Shown: positions 1-8,524 of the stretch, in pieces
Layout: each line of letters starts with the position of its first letter
Numbering within the stretch: position 1 is the stretch's first letter
Assembly: GCF_004519295.1 (NCBI RefSeq)
Contig: NZ_SOZH01000005.1
Span: 372,001 to 436,000 of the forward strand
Direction: 5' to 3'
From: Cellulosimicrobium funkei
GTDB taxonomy: Bacteria; Actinomycetota; Actinomycetes; Actinomycetales; Cellulomonadaceae
DNA length: 64,000 bases
Made by a program: the position numbers and the translations under genes
The notes under the pieces: model-generated
What the model was told of the DNA's origin: nothing
Databases searched by the model: none
The model's input: only the letters and a program-made list of their open reading frames with translations

Positions 1-546
1 CGCGGCGTCGTCGTGCACACGCCCCACTACGTGACGCTCAGCGGGCCCCGCTCGCGCGTGGACCCCGCGCTCGTCGAGGCCTGGACGAGCTTCGACGTCC
101 GCGCGGCGGTCGAGCGCCGGCTCGGCGTCCCGGCGCTCGTGCTCAACGACGCCGAGGTGCACGGCGCGGGCGTCGTCGCGGCGTCCGGGCTCGAGCTGGT
201 GCTGACGCTGGGGACGGGGCTCGGCTCCGCGCTGTTCCACGGGGGCCGGCTCGCGCCGCACCTCGAGTGGTCGCGCGCCCCGGTGCGGCGGGGCACCACG
301 TACGACGAGTACGTCGGCGAGCCCGAGCGCCGCCGCCTCGGCGACGGGCTCTGGTCGCGCCGCGTCCTCGCGGTCGTCGAGGGGCTGCGGCCCGTGTTCT
401 GGTGGGACCGCCTCTACCTGGGCGGGGGCAACTCGCGGCGCATCACCCCGAGCGTCCTCGACCGGCTCGGCGACGACGTCGTCGTGGTGCCGAACTCGGC
501 GGCCCTCGTCGGGGGCGCCCGGGCGTGGGACCTCCCGCCGGCCTGA
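1..546 (+). CDS. ROK-family kinase-like protein, 3' part
   Basis: The reading frame is open to the left edge, so only the last 181 residues are present. LNDAEVHGAG fits the ROK catalytic loop, whose Asp acts as base in sugar phosphorylation. LTLGTGLGSALFHGG is the glycine-rich phosphate turn that follows it, and YLGGGNSRRI resembles the late adenosine-binding segment. The Cys-rich zinc motif of many ROK sugar kinases is not visible; polyphosphate glucokinase-type members lack it, so the substrate stays open (glucose or another hexose). The TGA at 544-546 is four bases from the stop of the convergent hydrolase gene. Family membership is likely; specificity is not. Confidence 0.75.
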   Translation, partial: RGVVVHTPHYVTLSGPRSRVDPALVEAWTSFDVRAAVERRLGVPALVLNDAEVHGAGVVAASGLELVLTLGTGLGSALFHGGRLAPHLEWSRAPVRRGTTYDEYVGEPERRRLGDGLWSRRVLAVVEGLRPVFWWDRLYLGGGNSRRITPSVLDRLGDDVVVVPNSAALVGGARAWDLPPA

Positions 547-550
547 CGCC

Positions 551-1468
551 TCAGCGACCGGCCGTGCCGCGGTCCGGCGCCCCGTCCGCGGTGCGCGGCC
601 TGGGCGCGGCCGCGGCGGGCTCGAGGAGGCCCGGTGGCGCGCCCTCGTCCCCGCCCCCCGGCGGCGCGCCCGCGGCGAGCGCGCCGTGCGCGTCGAGCAG
701 GACGCGGTTGAACGCCACGGGCGCGTCCAGGCTCACCAGGTGCCGCGCGCCCGGGACGACGACGAGCCGGGCCGGGCCCCCGCCCGCGCGCGCCGCGGCG
801 AGGAACCCGCGCTCCCCCAGCCGGAAGTGGTCCCAGCGCCCGTTGACGAGCCAGACCGGCGAGTCCGCCGCCGCGAGGGCCCGGACCGGGTCGACCGACC
901 CCACCTCGCGCAGGATCGCGCTCATGACGTCGAGGGCGAACCCGCCGGCCGCGAGGTCGGCGGCGGCCTGGGCCGTCATCGCCCGGTCGACGAGCGCCTG
1001 GTTCAGCCCGGCTCCCCCGTCCGGGAGCCGCTCGATCCCGCGCGCGAGGACGAGCCAGCCGCCGCGCAGGCGCGTCGACGGCGGCGTCGAGCACGCGGCG
1101 GCGACGAGCCCCACGACGCGCTCGGGGTGCCGCGCGCGCGTCTCGATCGCGACGTAGCCCCCGAGCGACAGCCCGACGACGAGCGCGCGGCCGCCGACCT
1201 CGTCGATCCCGGACGCGACCGCCTCGACCGCGCCGTCGAGCGTGAACGCCTCGCTGCGCCGCACACCGTGGCCCGGCAGGTCGACCGCGACGGCCCGCAC
1301 ACCGGCGCGACGCAGCGCCGCGAGCTGGTCGCGCCACATCGAGCGCGAGGTGCGCGACCCGTGCACGAGGACGACGGGCGGCCACGTCCCGGTCCCGGGC
1401 GACGCGTCGGTGGAGGTCACGTCTCGACCGTAGGCCCTGCTCCACGCGAGATCGACCCGAGGGGGCAC
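551..1468 (-). CDS. Alpha/beta-fold hydrolase
   Basis: Single-domain alpha/beta hydrolase of up to 305 residues. VLVHGSRTS is the oxyanion-hole HG turn, GLSLGGY the nucleophile elbow with its Ser, NGRWDH carries the probable acid Asp, and GARHLV the catalytic His near the end. A proline- and alanine-rich tail of about 45 residues follows the fold. The GTG at 1468 is the longest start; a GTG at 1420 (VTSTDASPG) is equally plausible and would remove 16 residues unrelated to the family. No signal peptide, so probably cytoplasmic. The substrate cannot be told: esterase, lipase-like and peroxidase-like members share these motifs. It is transcribed towards the ROK gene and is not part of the ribosomal block. 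Confidence 0.85.
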   Translation of the reverse strand: MPPRVDLAWSRAYGRDVTSTDASPGTGTWPPVVLVHGSRTSRSMWRDQLAALRRAGVRAVAVDLPGHGVRRSEAFTLDGAVEAVASGIDEVGGRALVVGLSLGGYVAIETRARHPERVVGLVAAACSTPPSTRLRGGWLVLARGIERLPDGGAGLNQALVDRAMTAQAAADLAAGGFALDVMSAILREVGSVDPVRALAAADSPVWLVNGRWDHFRLGERGFLAAARAGGGPARLVVVPGARHLVSLDAPVAFNRVLLDAHGALAAGAPPGGGDEGAPPGLLEPAAAAPRPRTADGAPDRGTAGR

Positions 1469-1567
1469 GAGGCCGACCTCGGGCAGGCCGGTCTCCGCCG
1501 TCCGGGTCGAACCCGGCCGCTCGCTCGGCCCGTCCCGGCCCGACGGTGCCCCTCCCCCGGAGCGGCC

Positions 1568-1640
1568 GGGACGCGGCAGGCCAGGGACGCGGCAGGGCCG
1601 GAGACTCGGCAGAGCCGGAGACGCAGCAGGGCCCGGGACC
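1568..1640. repeat. Imperfect GC-rich short tandem repeat
   Basis: About four degenerate copies of a 16-18 base unit around the core ACGCGGCAGGGCCGG, seen as ACGCGGCAGGCC, ACGCGGCAGGGCCGG, ACTCGGCAGAGCCGG and ACGCAGCAGGGCCC. The last copy forms the left arm of the rplQ terminator. The repeat is non-coding and sits between the rplQ terminator and the start of the hydrolase gene. It may be slippage of a terminator arm; no function is apparent. Confidence 0.45.
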
Positions 1641-1659
1641 GTACGGTCCCGGGCCCTGC
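1626..1659 (-). terminator. Terminator of the alpha operon (after rplQ)
   Basis: A perfect inverted repeat with 15-base arms (GCAGGGCCCGGGACC) around GTAC, starting 38 bases beyond the rplQ stop. There is no U tract, as is usual in actinobacteria. It ends the long ribosomal transcript; truA, which often follows rplQ in other bacteria, is not here. Confidence 0.85.
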
Positions 1660-1697
1660 GCGACGAGCCCCGGAGGGCTCGGGCGGGGAGAGGAGGC

Positions 1698-2255
1698 TCA
1701 GGCCTCCTTCTTCTCCTCCGTGGCGTCCTCGACGGGCGCGTCCTGGACGTCCTCGGCGGGAGCGTCCTCGACGGCGGCGTCCTCGACGGCCGTGTCCTCG
1801 ACCTTGTCGGCCTTCTTGGACGGCTTGTCGGCCTTCTTCTTGCTCGCCTTCTCGGCAGCCTTCTCCGCCTCGCGGACGACGGCCTGCTTCGGGCTGACGG
1901 GCTCGGTCACGAGCTCGATCACCGCGAGGGGCGCGTTGTCGCCCTTGCGCGTGCCGACCTTCGTGATGCGCGTGTAGCCACCCTCACGCTCCGCCATCTG
2001 CGGGGCGATCTCGGTGAACAGCGTGTGCACCACGGACTTGTCGCGGACGACGCGCAGGACGCGACGGCGCGCGTGCAGGTCGCCGCGCTTGGCGAACGTG
2101 ATGAGGCGCTCGGCCACCGGGCGCAGGCGCTTCGCCTTGGTCTCGGTGGTCGTGATGCGGCCGTGCTCGAAGAGCTGGGTGGACAGGTTCGCGAGCATCA
2201 GGCGCTCGTGAGCCGGTCCGCTGCCGAGCCGGGGGCCCTTGGCGGGGGTAGGCAT
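1698..2255 (-). CDS. rplQ: 50S ribosomal protein L17
   Basis: L17 of the large subunit, 185 residues. The conserved core (about residues 1-120) begins [20 protein letters not shown] and contains the typical [18 protein letters not shown]. The remaining 65 residues are a low-complexity tail, first Lys/Ala-rich ([17 protein letters not shown]), then acidic with repeated VEDA units. Such tails are common on actinobacterial L17 and are presumably exposed and disordered. It is the last gene of the alpha block, 74 bases after rpoA, with a strong terminator behind it. Confidence 0.97.
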   Translation of the reverse strand: MPTPAKGPRLGSGPAHERLMLANLSTQLFEHGRITTTETKAKRLRPVAERLITFAKRGDLHARRRVLRVVRDKSVVHTLFTEIAPQMAEREGGYTRITKVGTRKGDNAPLAVIELVTEPVSPKQAVVREAEKAAEKASKKKADKPSKKADKVEDTAVEDAAVEDAPAEDVQDAPVEDATEEKKEA

Positions 2256-2329
2256 GGGATGTGCTCCTTGGGAAGTGATCGCGCCGCAGGTGCGGACCCG
2301 GACGCGCTGAGGTGTCTAGAGCCGCAGGC

Positions 2330-3349
2330 TCAGTACTGCTGCTCGGTGTCCGAGAACGTCGCCTCGTCGTCGTCGCCGTCGTAGTACGCGGCGGCCGACG
2401 GGTCGAAGTCGAGCGGCGAGTCCTTGAGGGACAGGCCGAGCTCGGCGAGCTTCTCCTTCACCTCGTTGATGGACTTCGCACCGAAGTTGCGGATGTCCAG
2501 CAGGTCCGCCTCGCTGCGTGCGACGAGCTCGCCCACCTGGTGGATGCCCTCGCGCTTGAGGCAGTTGTACGAGCGGATCGTGAGGTTGAGCTCCTCGATC
2601 GGCAGCGCCAGGTCCGCGGCCAGGGCCGCGTCCGTCGGCGACGGACCGATCTCGATGCCCTCGGCCTCGACGTTGAGCTCGCGGGCGAGGCCGAAGAGCT
2701 CCACCAGCGTCTTGCCGGCCGACGCGAGCGCGTCGCGCGGCGAGATCGCCGGCTTCGTCTCGACGTCCACGACCAGCTTGTCGAAGTCCGTGCGCTGCTC
2801 GACACGCGTCGCCTCGACCTTGTAGGTCACCTTGAGGACCGGCGAGTAGATCGAGTCGACCGGGATCCGGCCGATCTCGGCGTCGAACGACTTGTTCTGC
2901 GAGGCCGAGACGTAGCCACGGCCGCGCTCGACGGTCAGCTCGATCTCGAGCTTGCCCTTGTCGTTGAGCGTGGCGATGTGCAGCTCGGGGTTGTGGACCT
3001 CCACACCCGCGGGCGGGACGATGTCCGCCGCGGTGACCGCACCAGCACCCTGCTTGCGCAGGTACATCACGACGGGCTCGTCGTTCTCCGAGGAGACGAC
3101 GAGGTTCTTGATGTTGAGGATGACCTCGGTCACGTCCTCCTTCACACCCGGCACGGTGGTGAACTCGTGGAGCACACCGTCGATGCGGATGGAGGTGACC
3201 GCCGCGCCCGGGATGGACGACAGCAGCGTGCGACGCAGCGAGTTGCCGAGCGTGTAGCCGAAGCCGGGCTCCAGCGGCTCGATGGAGAAGCGCGAACGGT
3301 TCTCCGAGATGACCTCTTCGGTCAAGGTGGGGCGCTGTGCGATCAGCAC
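2330..3349 (-). CDS. rpoA: DNA-directed RNA polymerase subunit alpha
   Basis: Alpha subunit, 339 residues. The N-terminal assembly domain contains [19 protein letters not shown], and a linker leads to the C-terminal domain ([30 protein letters not shown]), which contacts UP elements and activators. The start is the GTG at 3349 ([13 protein letters not shown]), where the family begins, with AAAGGA upstream. A longer open frame to 3448 has no homology and was not used. The acidic tail ([13 protein letters not shown]) is usual for actinobacteria. It lies between rpsK and rplQ; rpsD, which often precedes rpoA, is missing from the gap. Confidence 0.98.
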   Translation of the reverse strand: MLIAQRPTLTEEVISENRSRFSIEPLEPGFGYTLGNSLRRTLLSSIPGAAVTSIRIDGVLHEFTTVPGVKEDVTEVILNIKNLVVSSENDEPVVMYLRKQGAGAVTAADIVPPAGVEVHNPELHIATLNDKGKLEIELTVERGRGYVSASQNKSFDAEIGRIPVDSIYSPVLKVTYKVEATRVEQRTDFDKLVVDVETKPAISPRDALASAGKTLVELFGLARELNVEAEGIEIGPSPTDAALAADLALPIEELNLTIRSYNCLKREGIHQVGELVARSEADLLDIRNFGAKSINEVKEKLAELGLSLKDSPLDFDPSAAAYYDGDDDEATFSDTEQQY

Positions 3350-3428
3350 TGGTGGTTTCCTTTCGGTGAGCGTCCGCCATATGACGCTGCACGGTTCAAG
3401 GCGAGGTGCGTGCCTGCGGCACGCGGCC

Positions 3429-3456
3429 CCGGCCGGGACTCTGTCCACCCGGCCGG
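3429..3456 (-). other. Hairpin in the rpsK-rpoA gap
   Basis: CCGGCCGGG and CCCGGCCGG pair across a ten-base loop, inside the 217-base gap between rpsK and rpoA. It may be a processing site or a weak attenuator in the alpha operon. I could not read a promoter with both boxes here. Confidence 0.5.
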
Positions 3457-3566
3457 GAAGGGTGCGTCGACCCCGTCAGGAGGCGGCTGCCCCGTGACGG
3501 GCGCCGTCGACGGGCTCGGCCGGTCGGTGACCGGGCGGCCCGTCGACGGCACGCCGACGACGAGGG

Positions 3567-3971
3567 TCAGACGCGACGACGCTTGGGCGGCCGGCACCCG
3601 TTGTGCGCCTGCGGCGTCACGTCCTGGATCGAGCCGACCTCGAGGCCGGCCGACTGCAGCGAGCGGATCGCCGTCTCGCGGCCCGAGCCCGGGCCCTTGA
3701 CGAAGACGTCGACCTTCTTCATGCCGTGCTCCTGAGCCTTGCGGGCAGCGGCCTCGGCCGCGAGGCCGGCGGCGAAGGGGGTCGACTTGCGGGAGCCCTT
3801 GAAGCCGACGTCGCCGCCGGAGGCCCACGCGATCACGGCGCCCGACGGGTCCGTGATCGACACGATCGTGTTGTTGAACGTGCTCTTGATGTGCGCCTGG
3901 CCGGCGGGGACGTTCTTCTTGTCCTTGCGACGAGGCTTGCGCCCAGCGGCGGCGCGAGTCTTGGGAGGCAT
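3567..3971 (-). CDS. rpsK: 30S ribosomal protein S11
   Basis: S11 of the small-subunit platform, 134 residues. Hallmarks are [27 protein letters not shown] and the C-terminal [10 protein letters not shown]. The N terminus ([20 protein letters not shown]) is basic and contacts rRNA. The ATG at 3971 has GGAGAGAAG ahead of it. It stands 113 bases after rpsM in the alpha block. Confidence 0.98.
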   Translation of the reverse strand: MPPKTRAAAGRKPRRKDKKNVPAGQAHIKSTFNNTIVSITDPSGAVIAWASGGDVGFKGSRKSTPFAAGLAAEAAARKAQEHGMKKVDVFVKGPGSGRETAIRSLQSAGLEVGSIQDVTPQAHNGCRPPKRRRV

Positions 3972-4084
3972 GTCCTTCTTCTCTCCTGGTCTGAGGTGGT
4001 CTGACCGCGGGGATCTCCACCCGGCACGGGACGGACCGTGAGGTCCGCGTCAGTGCGCGAGCAGGGCCCGCCCTGCGGACTGGC

Positions 4085-4459
4085 TCAGCGGGCCTTCTTC
4101 TTGCCGGCCACGGTGCGCTTCGGTCCCTTGCGCGTGCGCGCGTTGGTCTTCGTGCGCTGGCCGCGCACAGGCAGGCCGCGGCGGTGACGCAGGCCCTGGT
4201 AGGTGCCGATCTCGACCTTGCGGCGGATGTCGGCGGCCACCTCACGACGGAGGTCACCCTCGAGCTTGTAGTTGCCCTCGAGGTAGTCGCGGAGCGCGAC
4301 GAGCTCGGCGTCGCCGAGGTCCTTCACGCGTGCGTCCGGGCTGATGCCGGTGGCGGCCAGCGTCTGCTGGGCGCGGGTACGGCCGACGCCGTAGATGTAG
4401 GTGAGCGCGACCTCGAGCCGCTTGTCGCGGGGGAGGTCGACGCCGATGAGACGTGCCAT
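4085..4459 (-). CDS. rpsM: 30S ribosomal protein S13
   Basis: S13 of the small-subunit head, 124 residues, contacting the P-site tRNA and L5. It begins [14 protein letters not shown], carries the helix-hairpin-helix motif [13 protein letters not shown], and ends in the Lys/Arg tail [16 protein letters not shown]. The ATG at 4459 is chosen because S13 begins MARI/L; fourteen further in-frame codons upstream have no homology. AAAGG lies just upstream. Confidence 0.97.
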   Translation of the reverse strand: MARLIGVDLPRDKRLEVALTYIYGVGRTRAQQTLAATGISPDARVKDLGDAELVALRDYLEGNYKLEGDLRREVAADIRRKVEIGTYQGLRHRRGLPVRGQRTKTNARTRKGPKRTVAGKKKAR

Positions 4460-4507
4460 GTGCCTTTCGGCTCCTCGTGCTTCGTCGGAGGTCTGTCGCA
4501 CCGCCCT

Positions 4508-4590
4508 CCCACGGGGAGCTCCGTGGGCCCCGGCCTCCGAGCCGGGGGTTCCCCTGCCTGTGGCGTTCTCCTCCCGGACTCGCGTCCGGG
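4508..4590 (-). other. Three consecutive hairpins upstream of rpsM
   Basis: Three stem-loops lie in the 237-base gap between rpmJ and rpsM: CCCACGG/CCGTGGG (4508-4527), CCCCGGC/GCCGGGG (4528-4547, directly abutting) and CCCGGAC/GTCCGGG with loop TCGC (4573-4590). The gap is long for this operon. The array could be an attenuator or a ribosomal-protein binding site in the rpsM leader; this is inference from structure only. Confidence 0.55.
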
Positions 4591-4696
4591 GTGCCGAGCA
4601 GGTTCGTGGTGGTGCGCTGGTGGCCGGCCGTCGTCGTGACGGGCGGCCTGGTGATCGCGGTCCCGGAGGACCGTCACCCGTGGCGCAGGTGAGGGC

Positions 4697-4810
4697 TCAG
4701 CCCTGGCGCTGCTTGTGCCGCAGGTTCTCGCAGATCACCATGACGCGACCGTGCCGGCGGATCACCTTGCACTTGTCGCAGATCTTCTTGACGCTGGGCT
4801 TGACCTTCAT
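4697..4810 (-). CDS. rpmJ: 50S ribosomal protein L36
   Basis: L36, 37 residues, read directly from the minus strand: it begins [16 protein letters not shown], continues [13 protein letters not shown] and ends LRHKQRQG. Cys-X2-Cys, a later Cys and a His give the zinc-ribbon ligands of the zinc-binding form. It lies 96 bases after infA, the standard infA-rpmJ-rpsM order. Confidence 0.95.
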   Translation of the reverse strand: MKVKPSVKKICDKCKVIRRHGRVMVICENLRHKQRQG

Positions 4811-4906
4811 CTTCGTTCCCTCAGTGGTGCCCCGCTCCGGGCGCGACCGACGAGCGGCCCCGGTGGTCCCGGGTGCGAGGCGGGTGAGTGGGTGGACGCG
4901 TGACGA

Positions 4907-5128
4907 CTACTTGTAGCGGTAGACGATCCGGCCGCGGGACAGGTCGTACGGGCTCAGCTCGACCACGACCCGGTCCTCGGGGAGGATCCGGATGTAGTGC
5001 TGGCGCATCTTGCCCGAGATGTGCGCGAGAACCTTGTGCCCGTTGGCCAGCTCCACGCGGAACATCGCGTTCGGCAGGGCCTCGACCACGCTGCCCTCGA
5101 TCTCGATGACACCGTCCTTCTTTGCCAT
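4907..5128 (-). CDS. infA: Translation initiation factor IF-1
   Basis: IF-1, 73 residues, a single S1-like OB-fold domain that occupies the A site during initiation. It starts [14 protein letters not shown], has the core [25 protein letters not shown] (family sequence, described here in part) and ends GRIVYRYK. It is the first gene of the alpha block. A TAGGAT -10 element lies about 165 bases upstream. Confidence 0.98.
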   Translation of the reverse strand: MAKKDGVIEIEGSVVEALPNAMFRVELANGHKVLAHISGKMRQHYIRILPEDRVVVELSPYDLSRGRIVYRYK

Positions 5129-5293
5129 GTCCTCCGCTAACTCTCGTCTGAACTGCTAGGACTCCCGCGCACGCCCGACCCGAGGGTCGTCCGATCGTGG
5201 GAGGTGCGTGGAGCCGCGTGCGGTGGTCGGTCGCCCGGGTCCCGAGGGACGGGGGCCGGATGAACGACGTGCACGGACTACACCCGACGGACC

Positions 5294-5322
5294 ATCCTAC
5301 GGCATCCGGCAAGGGACGGGAA
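5294..5322 (-). promoter_or_regulatory. Candidate promoter of infA / alpha operon
   Basis: TAGGAT (5294-5299) fits the actinobacterial TANNNT -10 box. TTCCCG (5317-5322), 17 bases upstream, is a weak -35. It would give a leader of about 160 bases before infA. The 302-base map-infA gap otherwise holds only the hairpin after map. Confidence 0.4.
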
Positions 5323-5404
5323 ACCGTGGCGGGTCGGACGCGCGGCGCGACGCGTCACTCCCCCGTCGCGCCGGGTCCGTCGGGCGCTGCCGGACGGGAG
5401 CGAG

Positions 5405-5423
5405 CCGGCCCGCGACGGGCCGG
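5405..5423 (-). terminator. Hairpin terminator after map
   Basis: CCGGCCCG and CGGGCCGG with loop CGA, beginning eight bases beyond the map stop. It marks the end of the spc transcript before the infA promoter candidate. Confidence 0.65.
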
Positions 5424-5430
5424 TGCGCGG

Positions 5431-6267
5431 TCAGGCCGCGAGCGGTGCGACGCGCACGCCGAGCTCCGCGAGCTCCGCGGCGCCGCCGTCGGGCGCGGTG
5501 AGGACCCAGATGCCCTCGTCGAGGATCGCGACGCTGTGCTCCCAGTGCGCGGCACGGGTGCCGTCGTCCGTCACGACCGTCCAGTCGTCCTCGCACACCT
5601 CGGTGAACCGCTCGCCCCGCGTGAGCATCGGCTCGATCGCGAGGCACATGCCCGGGCGCAGCCGCGGGCCCTTCTCGCGCGTGCGGTAGTTCGGGACGTC
5701 CGGGGGCTGGTGCATCGCGGACCCGATCCCGTGGCCGACGTAGTCCTCGACGATGCCGTAGGTGACGCCGTCAGACTCCCCCGAGACACGCACCGAGTCC
5801 TCGATGGCGGCCCCGACGTCGCACAGCCGCTCGCTCGTCGCGAGCGCGGCGATCCCGGCCCACATGGCGCGGCGCGTGGCCTCGACGAGCGCCTCGTCGT
5901 GCGGGTCGCCCTCACCGAGCACGAACGAGACCGCCGAGTCACCGTGCCAGCCGTCGACGACGGCCCCGCAGTCGACGGAGACGACGTCCCCCGGGCGCAG
6001 CTCCCGCGGCCCGGGGATGCCGTGGACGACCTCGTCGTTCACCGACACGCAGAGCGACGCCGGGTAGCCCTCGTACCCGAGGAACGACGGCGTCGCCCCG
6101 GCGTCGGCGATGACCGCGGCGGCGAGCGCGTCGAGGTCGGCGGTCGTCATGCCCGGTCGGACGGCGTCGCGCACCGTCCCGAGCGCGCGCGCCACGACGA
6201 GGCCGGCGCTGCGCATGGACCGGACCTGGTCGTGCGTCTTGTACTCGATGCGCTCGCGACCGAACAC
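5431..6267 (-). CDS. map: Type I methionine aminopeptidase
   Basis: Removes the initiator methionine from nascent proteins; 278 residues with the pita-bread fold. The metal ligands sit in conserved surroundings: VSVDCGAVVDGWHGDSA (first Asp pair), YVGHGIGSAMH (His), MCLAIEPML (Glu) and AAHWEHSVAI (last Glu). SVNDEVVHGIPG holds the substrate-side His. The GTG at 6267 has GAGGAG eight bases upstream. It follows adk by 40 bases and closes the spc block, so maturation is tied to ribosome supply. Confidence 0.97.
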   Translation of the reverse strand: MFGRERIEYKTHDQVRSMRSAGLVVARALGTVRDAVRPGMTTADLDALAAAVIADAGATPSFLGYEGYPASLCVSVNDEVVHGIPGPRELRPGDVVSVDCGAVVDGWHGDSAVSFVLGEGDPHDEALVEATRRAMWAGIAALATSERLCDVGAAIEDSVRVSGESDGVTYGIVEDYVGHGIGSAMHQPPDVPNYRTREKGPRLRPGMCLAIEPMLTRGERFTEVCEDDWTVVTDDGTRAAHWEHSVAILDEGIWVLTAPDGGAAELAELGVRVAPLAA

Positions 6268-6307
6268 CCTGCTGCTCCTCAGAACCGACGGAAAGACGTG
6301 CGGGCGC

Positions 6308-6919
6308 TCAGCCGACGAGCGCGGTCAGCGCCGACACGATGCGGCCGGTGACCTCGTCGATGTCGCCGATCCCGTCGACCCGCACCAGCAGGCCGCGGTC
6401 CGCGTAGGCGGAGGTGAGCGGCGCCGTCTGCTCCGCGTAGATGTCGAGGCGGCGCGCGATGGCCTCCTCCGTGTCGTCCTCGCGACCCTCGATCTCCGCG
6501 CGCTTCGCGAGGCGCGCGAGCAGCTCGTCACGGTCCGCGGTGAGCTCCACGACGCCGTCCAGCGCGACGCCCAGGTCGGCGAGGATCGCGTCGAGCTCGA
6601 CGACCTGGGCCGCGTTGCGCGGGTAGCCGTCGAGGATGAACCCCTGCGCGGCGTCGTCCTGCGCGAGACGGTCGCGGACCATCGCGTTCGTCACCGAGTC
6701 GGGGACGAGGTCGCCCTTCGCGGTGTACTCCTGCGCGAGGCGGCCGAGCTCCGTGCCGCCCTTGATGTTCGCCCGGAAGATGTCGCCGGTCGAGATCGCC
6801 GGGATGGACAGCTGCTCGGCGAGCCGGGCGGCCTGCGTCCCCTTGCCCGCGCCCTGCGGGCCCATGATGACGAGGCGCGCGGGGCGCGTGGCGGACTGGC
6901 CGTCGGTGGCGTTGCTCAA
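6308..6919 (-). CDS. adk: Adenylate kinase
   Basis: Interconverts ATP+AMP and 2 ADP; 203 residues. The P-loop GPQGAGKGTQA is followed by the AMP-binding AISTGDIFR and GFILDGYPRN. The segment between AELTADRDELLARLAKR-like helix and TEEAIARRL is short, so this is the short-LID form without zinc ligands. The TTG at 6919 is chosen because it overlaps the secY stop (TTGA) and supplies the first beta strand (RLVIM); the next ATG would cut into the P-loop strand. The larger open frame to 8344 is a shadow of secY. Confidence 0.92.
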   Translation of the reverse strand: MSNATDGQSATRPARLVIMGPQGAGKGTQAARLAEQLSIPAISTGDIFRANIKGGTELGRLAQEYTAKGDLVPDSVTNAMVRDRLAQDDAAQGFILDGYPRNAAQVVELDAILADLGVALDGVVELTADRDELLARLAKRAEIEGREDDTEEAIARRLDIYAEQTAPLTSAYADRGLLVRVDGIGDIDEVTGRIVSALTALVG

Positions 6920-8214
6920 CGGAGGAACCCTTCGTAGTGGCGCTGCTGCAGCTGGGAGTTGATCTGCTTGACCGTCTCCAGGCCGACGCCGACGACGATG
7001 ATGATCGAGGAGCCACCGAACGGGATGTTCGTGCTCACGCCGAGCCCGATGAGGACCAGCGTCGGCAGCAGTGCGACGAGCGCGAGGTAGATGGCACCCG
7101 CGGAGGTGATGCGGGTGATGACGTAGTCGAGGTACTCGGCGGTGGGCCGGCCGGCACGGATGCCCGGGATGAAGCCGCCGTACTTCTTCATGTTGTCCGC
7201 GACCTCGTCCGGGTTGAACGTGATCGACGTGTAGAAGAAGCAGAAGAACAGGATCATCAGCACGTACAGCAGGATGTGCAGCGGCGCGGACGGGTCGGCC
7301 AGGTTGGTGCTGATCCAGATCACCCAGTCGGCGCTCTGGTCGCCGAACTGCGCGATGAGGCCCGGGACCGCGAGCAGCGAGGCCGCGAAGATCACCGGGA
7401 TGACACCCGCCATGTTGATCTTGATCGGGATGTAGGTGCTCGAGCCGCCGTACATGCGGCGACCGACCATGCGCTTGGCGTACTGCACCGGCACGCGGCG
7501 CTGGGACTGCTCGACGAAGACGACCAGCCCGATGACGAGCACGATGACCGCGATCATGATGATGAAGTTCGTCGCGCCGTTCGCGCCGCCGGCGATCGAC
7601 CACAGGGCGGTCGGGAAGCTCGCGGCGATGGACGTGAAGATGAGCAGCGACATGCCGTTGCCGACGCCGCGCTCCGTGATGAGCTCGCCGAGCCACATGA
7701 TGAGGCCGGTGCCCGCGGTCATCGTGATGACCATGAGGGCCATCGTGACGAAGCTGGCGTCCGGGATGACGTCGACGGAGCAGCCCTGGAAGAGCAGGCC
7801 GTTGCGCGCCGTCGTGATGACGGTCGTCGACTGGAGGATGGCGAGCGCGATCGTCAGGTAGCGCGTGTACTGCGTCAGCTTCGCCTGGCCCGACTGGCCC
7901 TCCTTGTGGAGCGCCTCGAAGCGAGGGATCACGACGCGCAGCAGCTGGACGATGATGCTCGCGGTGATGTACGGCATGATGCCGAGCGCGAAGATCGACA
8001 GCTGGAGCAGCGCGCCGCCGCTGAAGAGGTTGACCAGGCTGAGCAGGTCGTTGCCGTCGGCGGTCTCCGCGATGCACTGCTGCACGTTGGGGTAGTCCAC
8101 GCCGGGCGTGGGGATGAACGACCCCACCCGGAAGATCGCCATGATCGCGATCGTGAACAGCAGCTTGCGCCGCAGGTCGGGCGTCCGGAAAGCCCGGGCG
8201 AATGCGCTGAGCAC
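6916..8214 (-). CDS. secY: Protein translocase subunit SecY
   Basis: Channel subunit of the Sec translocon, 432 residues with ten predicted transmembrane helices. Typical segments are FRVGSFIPTPGVD near the N terminus, LFSGGALLQLSIFALGIMP (plug and helix 2), the loop SQRRVPVQYAKRM, and GGFIPGIRAGRPT before helix 9. The GTG at 8214 has AGGAGG just upstream. Its stop overlaps the adk start. It follows rplO after a 310-base gap that contains a hairpin and a candidate promoter, so it may be partly uncoupled from the ribosomal genes. Confidence 0.98.
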   Translation of the reverse strand: MLSAFARAFRTPDLRRKLLFTIAIMAIFRVGSFIPTPGVDYPNVQQCIAETADGNDLLSLVNLFSGGALLQLSIFALGIMPYITASIIVQLLRVVIPRFEALHKEGQSGQAKLTQYTRYLTIALAILQSTTVITTARNGLLFQGCSVDVIPDASFVTMALMVITMTAGTGLIMWLGELITERGVGNGMSLLIFTSIAASFPTALWSIAGGANGATNFIIMIAVIVLVIGLVVFVEQSQRRVPVQYAKRMVGRRMYGGSSTYIPIKINMAGVIPVIFAASLLAVPGLIAQFGDQSADWVIWISTNLADPSAPLHILLYVLMILFFCFFYTSITFNPDEVADNMKKYGGFIPGIRAGRPTAEYLDYVITRITSAGAIYLALVALLPTLVLIGLGVSTNIPFGGSSIIIVVGVGLETVKQINSQLQQRHYEGFLR

Positions 8215-8298
8215 CTATCCTCCTGGCCCGCCGAGGCGGGATGTCGTGTCGCCGGGAGGCCCGGCGAGGTGTGACGCACGGCACGGGCGCCAAGAGGC

Positions 8299-8329
8299 AC
8301 CCTAGCCGTAGCGCCGCGTCGAACGGCAA
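8299..8329 (-). promoter_or_regulatory. Candidate promoter of secY-adk-map
   Basis: TAGGGT (8299-8304) as -10 with TTGCCG (8324-8329) as -35, spacer 19, slightly long. It lies in the 310-base gap between rplO and secY, downstream of the rplO hairpin, where a separate promoter would be needed. Leader about 80 bases. Confidence 0.4.
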
Positions 8330-8477
8330 GTCGGTCCCGATCACCGGACGGGCCGGCCGTGGACCTGGGAGTGACGGCGGTCACCCCCGGGGTGCGGGGA
8401 GACAGCCGTCGGAGAGTCTAGACCGTGGTGCGCTGCCGGACGGACCACGGGTCGTGCAGGGAGGCGCCCTCAGACGC

Positions 8478-8517
8478 GGACAGGGCCGACGGCGCGTACG
8501 CGCCACCGGCCCTGTCC
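8478..8517 (-). terminator. Hairpin terminator after rplO
   Basis: Outer arms GGACAGGGCCG (8478-8488) and CGGCCCTGTCC (8507-8517) are perfectly complementary and enclose a second perfect palindrome, GGCGCGTACGCGCC (8491-8504). It starts seven bases after the rplO stop and separates the ribosomal part of the spc block from secY. Confidence 0.75.
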
Positions 8518-8524
8518 AGGGGTG

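Noticed and set aside
6920-8344. Fusion of adk with an upstream domain
   Set aside because: The extra frame lies inside secY in another frame and is not protein-like. The TTG overlapping the secY stop is a normal start.
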